The translations under genes and the position numbers were made by a program. A stretch of 64,000 bases of DNA from Ilyomonas sp963790435 (GTDB lineage: Bacteria; Bacteroidota; Bacteroidia; Chitinophagales; Chitinophagaceae). Under the pieces are notes generated by a model, which saw only the letters and a program-made list of their open reading frames with translations, had not been told where the DNA came from and ran no database searches. Positions 60,447-64,000 of this stretch are shown piece after piece (position 1 is the stretch's first letter; every line of letters begins with the position of its first letter). The stretch covers positions 496,001-560,000 of the forward strand of contig CAWBOI010000002.1 of NCBI GenBank assembly GCA_963790435.1. The letters run 5' to 3'.

Positions 60447-61481
60447 ATGAAAAAGTATCTCTTTCTGCTTCTCATTGCCATCCAAAGCACGTTTGTTTTT
60501 GCCCAAAAAAATAATGGTGATGAACAGCCTTATCTAACCAAGTCTCTATCGTCTGCCAACATTAAACAGGTAGAAGCACAAACGTCAGGTGGCAACATTG
60601 CGGTTACAGGCGGCAACAGCAGCGATGCCCGCATTGAAGTATATATCCGAAACAACAACGGAAAAATTGCCAGCAAAGATGAAATTGCCGAACGGTTGAA
60701 CAACTATGACTTATCGGTTGATGCAAGCGGCGGCAAACTCACAGCCATTGCCAAAAACAAAGACCGCAACATGAACTGGAAGAAAGCCCTCAGCATTTCG
60801 TTTGTTATTTATGCTCCCCAAAATGTTTCGGGCAATCTTACTACTTCGGGTGGCAACATTGCATTGCAACATTTGGATGGCGATCAAAAATTCAAAACCA
60901 GTGGTGGCAATTTGAAGATTGATAATGTTAGCGGTAATATTGATGGTGTAACCAGTGGTGGAAATATTGTTGTTAACCACTCGCACGACAACATCAACTT
61001 AACAACCAGCGGCGGCAACATTGAAGCTGCCGATTGCAATGGCAAGATAAGTTTGTCAACATCGGGTGGCAATGTGCAACTCAGTAATATAAAGGGCAAT
61101 GTGAAGGCAGCTACCAGTGGCGGAAACATTAGCGCCGATGCCGTAGAAGGTGCCATTGTAGCACACACCAGCGGTGGTAATGTAGATATGAATGCGATTT
61201 CGGGCAGTCTCGAAACGGCTACCAGCGGTGGCAGCATGAATGTGCAGGTTACAAAACTGGGCGATTATGTTCGTGTAAGCAACTCGGGCGGCAATATTAA
61301 TTTGCAGTTGCCTAAAAACAAAGGCATGGATTTGCATGTAGAAGGAGATAAAATAAAAGTGGGTACGCTGAACAATTTCAGCGGCAATACAGATGACAAT
61401 AAAATTGATGGCAAGCTGAACGGTGGTGGCGTTTCGGTAGTGGTAAAAACAAGCGGCAGAGTAAACCTGTCTATGCAGTAA
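60447..61481 (+). CDS. secreted DUF4097-like repeat protein (beta-helix)
   Basis: 344 residues with a signal peptide (KKYLFLLLIAIQSTFVFAQ) and ten repeats of a T-S-G-G-N-I/V type motif spaced about 17-30 residues, in the style TTSGGNIAL, KTSGGNLKI, ATSGGNISA. Such ladders form right-handed beta-helices in DUF4097-like cell-surface proteins. The middle part (SDARIEVYIRNNNGKIASKD) looks like a separate small domain. It follows the permease array with a 371-base gap and shares its upstream palindrome and sigma-54-like promoter, so it may be a co-expressed substrate or partner. GTTTGTTTTTGC lies in the signal peptide. Confidence 0.75.
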   Translation: MKKYLFLLLIAIQSTFVFAQKNNGDEQPYLTKSLSSANIKQVEAQTSGGNIAVTGGNSSDARIEVYIRNNNGKIASKDEIAERLNNYDLSVDASGGKLTAIAKNKDRNMNWKKALSISFVIYAPQNVSGNLTTSGGNIALQHLDGDQKFKTSGGNLKIDNVSGNIDGVTSGGNIVVNHSHDNINLTTSGGNIEAADCNGKISLSTSGGNVQLSNIKGNVKAATSGGNISADAVEGAIVAHTSGGNVDMNAISGSLETATSGGSMNVQVTKLGDYVRVSNSGGNINLQLPKNKGMDLHVEGDKIKVGTLNNFSGNTDDNKIDGKLNGGGVSVVVKTSGRVNLSMQ

Positions 61482-61580
61482 AAGCTTTGAGTAGGAAGCT
61501 ACAAGCTGTTAGCTGCAAGCTACAAGTAGTAAGAATGGGCAGAAAGCGGTGGGCACTGAGTTACGGGTTTACAAACATTT

Positions 61581-61630
61581 GCAAAAACAAAAAGGGTTGC
61601 ATCTTCAATGTGTAGCCCTTTTTGTTTTGC
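61581..61630 (+). terminator. hairpin incorporating the 11-mer
   Basis: GCAAAAACAAAAAGGG pairs with CCCTTTTTGTTTTGC with one bulged A; loop ~19 bases. It ends 25 bases before the methyltransferase start, so it is a terminator or a leader structure. Confidence 0.5.
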
Positions 61631-61654
61631 TTCATTTTTGCTGATAAAAGCAAG

Positions 61655-62296
61655 ATGAAACAGGGCTACGATGTGATTGCTCCTATATACGATGCACTTG
61701 CCAAATTCTTTATTGGAAAGGCTTTGCGAAGGGCGCAGACTTACTTTTTACGCTACATTCCATTGGGTGCAAAAGTGCTGATTGTAGGTGGAGGAACCGG
61801 CTGGATTTTAGAAGAAATCAGTGCCGTTCACTCACAAGGTTTAGAGATAGATTATGTTGATGTTTCTTCTAAAATGATTGCACTGGCAAAGCGAAGAAAT
61901 AGGGGCAAAAACAAAGTCGCTTTTATTCATCAATCTATTCTTGATTATTCAACTCATAATCTTTACGACATCATCATCACACCATTTTTGTTAGACAATT
62001 TTAAAGATGAAACTGCGCAGAAAGTGTTTCTTCTTCTTCATCAAAAATTGCAAGCCGACGGGCTTTGGATATACACCGATTTTCAGGTAAATCATCCATC
62101 TTCTTACTGGCAAAAAGCAGTTTTGTTTTTGATGTATTCTTTCTTTCGCATCGCCGCAAACATAGAAGCAGTAAGGCTTCCTGATGTTATGAGTCAATTC
62201 AATTTGCACTATTATAAATTGGTGCAAAACCAAACCTTTCTGCGCAAGTTCATCATTACAGCATTGTATCAAAAAGTTAATCCTTTTAATGTGTAA
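61655..62296 (+). CDS. class I SAM-dependent methyltransferase
   Basis: 213 residues from MKQGYDVIAPIYDALAKFFI (the upstream Met at 61622 lies inside the T-rich hairpin). Class I motifs: KVLIVGGGTGWILEEI (motif I, ~42-60), DVSSKMIALAKRR (motif II), YDIIITPFLLDNFKDE (motif IV). N-terminal Y-D-x-x-A-P-I-Y-D is common in small-molecule or ubiquinone/menaquinone-like methyltransferases; the substrate is unknown. It is preceded by a hairpin containing the 11-mer. Confidence 0.82.
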   Translation: MKQGYDVIAPIYDALAKFFIGKALRRAQTYFLRYIPLGAKVLIVGGGTGWILEEISAVHSQGLEIDYVDVSSKMIALAKRRNRGKNKVAFIHQSILDYSTHNLYDIIITPFLLDNFKDETAQKVFLLLHQKLQADGLWIYTDFQVNHPSSYWQKAVLFLMYSFFRIAANIEAVRLPDVMSQFNLHYYKLVQNQTFLRKFIITALYQKVNPFNV

Positions 62297-62394
62297 TAAT
62301 AGTTTAGTGTGTCAGTTTAAATGACGTGATGCTATGTTTTCTCTTGCCATTTTACTTCTCTCTTTTTAGTTTCGCAATTTTAAACGGTTAACCT

Positions 62395-62631
62395 ATGCAG
62401 AGATTGGAAGTTCTTTCCGGCGCCATTGTGTCGGTAGGCTATGAAGCGGCTTCATCAACACTTGAACTGGAATTGGTTTCTGGCGAAATTGTTCAGTTTT
62501 TCCATGTTCCCCTTACTACTTATATCGGCTTGATGAATGCGCCTTCCAAAGATGAATTTTATTCGCACAACATCCGATCTGTTTATGACAGCAATGGAGT
62601 GGTGCGCAATGCCATGGAACCTGACAAATAA
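62395..62631 (+). CDS. KTSC domain protein
   Basis: A 78-residue protein. The sequence SGAIVSVGYEAASSTLELEL then VSGEIVQFFHVPLTTYIGLM, SKDEFYSHNIRSVYDS matches the KTSC domain (S-x-x-I-x-x-V-G-Y, V-P, Y, I-R-x-x-Y). Members are small cytoplasmic proteins, sometimes linked to lysyl-tRNA synthetase; here it stands alone. Possible promoter TTTTTAGTTTCG upstream. The stop is followed by a hairpin with a T run. Confidence 0.8.
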   Translation: MQRLEVLSGAIVSVGYEAASSTLELELVSGEIVQFFHVPLTTYIGLMNAPSKDEFYSHNIRSVYDSNGVVRNAMEPDK

Positions 62632-62663
62632 TGGCAAACGAACTTTTCATTTACCATTTATAT

Positions 62664-62699
62664 AAAAAACAAACCGGATTACCAACCGGATGTTTTTTT
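62664..62699 (+). terminator. terminator after the KTSC gene
   Basis: AAAAAACA-(AA)-CCGG pairs with CCGG-(A)-TGTTTTTT (62664-62677 with 62686-62698), eight-base loop, T run to 62699. Confidence 0.7.
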
Positions 62700-62715
62700 G
62701 CCATAAGTTTGACCT

Positions 62716-63975
62716 ATGCTACGAATTGCAAGCATCGTTTGGAATAGCTTTAAAATGTCGCTGCAGGAGCTTGCTAACAACAAGCTGCGCAGTGCCTTAT
62801 CGCTGCTGGGCGTTGCATTTGGTATCTTTTGTATCATTGGCGTTCTGGCTGCGGTTGACAGTATGGAACGCAAACTGCAAAGCGATGTAAAAGCGTTTGG
62901 TTCCAACACCGTTTATGTTGATAAATGGGAATACGCCGGCGGTCCCGATTATCCCTGGTGGAAGTTTGTAAACCGTCCAAGCCCTACTATTGATGAATTA
63001 AAATTCATTAAAAAACAAAGTACGCTTGCGGACAATGTAGCTTATTTTAATCAAAACATTACGGTTACACTTTCGTATGGCAGCAGCCAGTTAACGGGGG
63101 TTACCGTGTACGCCGTGTCAGAAGATTTTAATAAAATACAATCCTTCAATATTGCCTATGGCAGATACATTAACCAAAGCGATTTTCAGCATGGCAATCC
63201 GGTAGTTATCATTGGTTATAAAAATGCAGAGCTTCTTTTTGGATCTGCCCAAAAAGCCGAAGGCAAAGTGCTTGTTATGGATGGAAGACATGTGCAGATT
63301 GTAGGCGTGATTGAAAAGCAAGGATCATCCCTGATAGGCGGTTTTGATTACGACCAGTGCATTATCATTTCGTATCAATATTTTGCCTCCGTTTGGGATA
63401 TTAACAATCACAATCTTGTGCAGCCTGCCATTTTGGTAAACAGCAAACCAAATGTTCCCACCACAGCATTGATAGATGAGCTTCGTGGCATTATGCGGCA
63501 GGTACGAAAATTAAGTCCTACTACCGAAGACAATTTTGCGCTGAACGATGTAAGTACCTTTAGCAATCAAATCAGTTCTTTCTTTGGTTCGGTTGATGTG
63601 GGCGGCTGGGCAATTGCCGGTTTGTCGTTAATTGTTGGTGCGTTTGGCGTTGCTAACATTATGTTTGTTACCGTGCGCGAACGCACGAGCCAGATAGGAC
63701 TCAAAAAAGCCATCGGCGCCAAAAGCATTACCATCCTTACCGAGTTTTTATTAGAAAGCGCATTTCTTTGCGTGATGGGCGGTTTGTTTGGCTTGCTGCT
63801 GGTGTATTTGCTTTCGTTGGTGTTAAGCACCGTACTTCCTTTCCCGGTAATTATTGCGCCGCACATCATCATTCTTGCATTTAGTATTTGCGTGGTACTG
63901 GGCGTTGTTTCAGGCATCATTCCCGCACGTACTGCCGCCAAAATGAACCCTGTTGAAGCCATTCGAAGCAAGTAA
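62716..63975 (+). CDS. MacB-type ABC transporter permease (single FtsX form)
   Basis: 419 residues. N-terminal TM (ALSLLGVAFGIFCIIGVLAAV), MacB_PCD domain (~45-275), and three C-terminal FtsX helices (GGWAIAGLSLIVGAFGVANI, LLLVYLLSLVLSTVLP, IIILAFSICVVLGVVSG) with the conserved RERTSQIGLKKAIGAKS and AAKMNPVEAIRSK tail. This is the four-helix MacB/LolC-type form, different from the double-FtsX genes at 47.7-60.1 kb. It would pair with an ATPase outside the window. Complete; the window ends 25 bases on. Confidence 0.9.
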   Translation: MLRIASIVWNSFKMSLQELANNKLRSALSLLGVAFGIFCIIGVLAAVDSMERKLQSDVKAFGSNTVYVDKWEYAGGPDYPWWKFVNRPSPTIDELKFIKKQSTLADNVAYFNQNITVTLSYGSSQLTGVTVYAVSEDFNKIQSFNIAYGRYINQSDFQHGNPVVIIGYKNAELLFGSAQKAEGKVLVMDGRHVQIVGVIEKQGSSLIGGFDYDQCIIISYQYFASVWDINNHNLVQPAILVNSKPNVPTTALIDELRGIMRQVRKLSPTTEDNFALNDVSTFSNQISSFFGSVDVGGWAIAGLSLIVGAFGVANIMFVTVRERTSQIGLKKAIGAKSITILTEFLLESAFLCVMGGLFGLLLVYLLSLVLSTVLPFPVIIAPHIIILAFSICVVLGVVSGIIPARTAAKMNPVEAIRSK

Positions 63976-64000
63976 AAGCTTCTGATAATGATTGGAAGAA

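Overview
The window comes from a Bacteroidota chromosome, most likely the Chitinophagaceae or a close relative (inference). Evidence: a complete gldKLMN operon (gliding / type IX secretion core), a 1842-residue surface protein with a C-terminal T9SS sorting domain, MacB/FtsX permease arrays, A-rich leaders without Shine-Dalgarno sequences, and a TTTG-N18-TATTTTTG promoter before the tRNAs. No phage, IS element or CRISPR array was seen.

Layout. 0-5 kb: start of a PQQ-type sugar dehydrogenase gene, a two-gene accessory cassette with a DUF2335 membrane protein, and a glycosyltransferase-TonB receptor pair. 5-14 kb: housekeeping and small membrane genes (pdhB, DUF92, hisB, two tRNAs, an SDR, mnmD, DUF5655, DUF1003, an epimerase-like gene). 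14-20 kb: the giant T9SS cargo protein with four tandem two-domain Ig-like units. 20-27 kb: a patatin lipase with a long helical N-terminus, DUF4271-hemD, and a DUF255 thioredoxin-like protein. 27-32 kb: gldK-gldL-gldM-gldN. 33-35 kb: hemB and hemL. 35-47 kb: a decayed MazEF-like toxin-antitoxin pair, an SpmA/SpmB-like membrane protein, a dipeptide-epimerase-like enzyme, a GH43-like enzyme, a lipoprotein, a frame-broken hisS, a LMW phosphatase, DUF1328, carA, a transglutaminase-like protein, aroQ, an acidic protein and a frame-broken Uma2 gene. 47.7-60.1 kb: five consecutive full-length MacB/FtsX permease genes with no ATPase gene. 60-64 kb: a repeat-rich beta-helix protein, a methyltransferase, a KTSC protein and one shorter MacB-type permease.

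Main observations. (1) An 11-mer, GCAAAAACAAA, or its one-base variant GCAAAACCAAA, occurs about 38 times by manual count, in genes and between genes on both strands, far above chance. (2) The permease array and the beta-helix gene 12.5 kb downstream share a 17-nt identical upstream block and palindrome, each exactly 68 nt before a sigma-54-like -24/-12 element, so they probably form one regulon. (3) Four loci (glycosyltransferase, hisS, antitoxin, Uma2) are broken by one-base changes that restoring a homopolymer base would repair, which points to sequence error as much as to decay. The MazF-like toxin has a true in-frame stop. (4) There are several families of dispersed palindromes, including a perfect 40-bp one in a divergent intergenic region.

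All calls come from reading the sequence; no database search was run.
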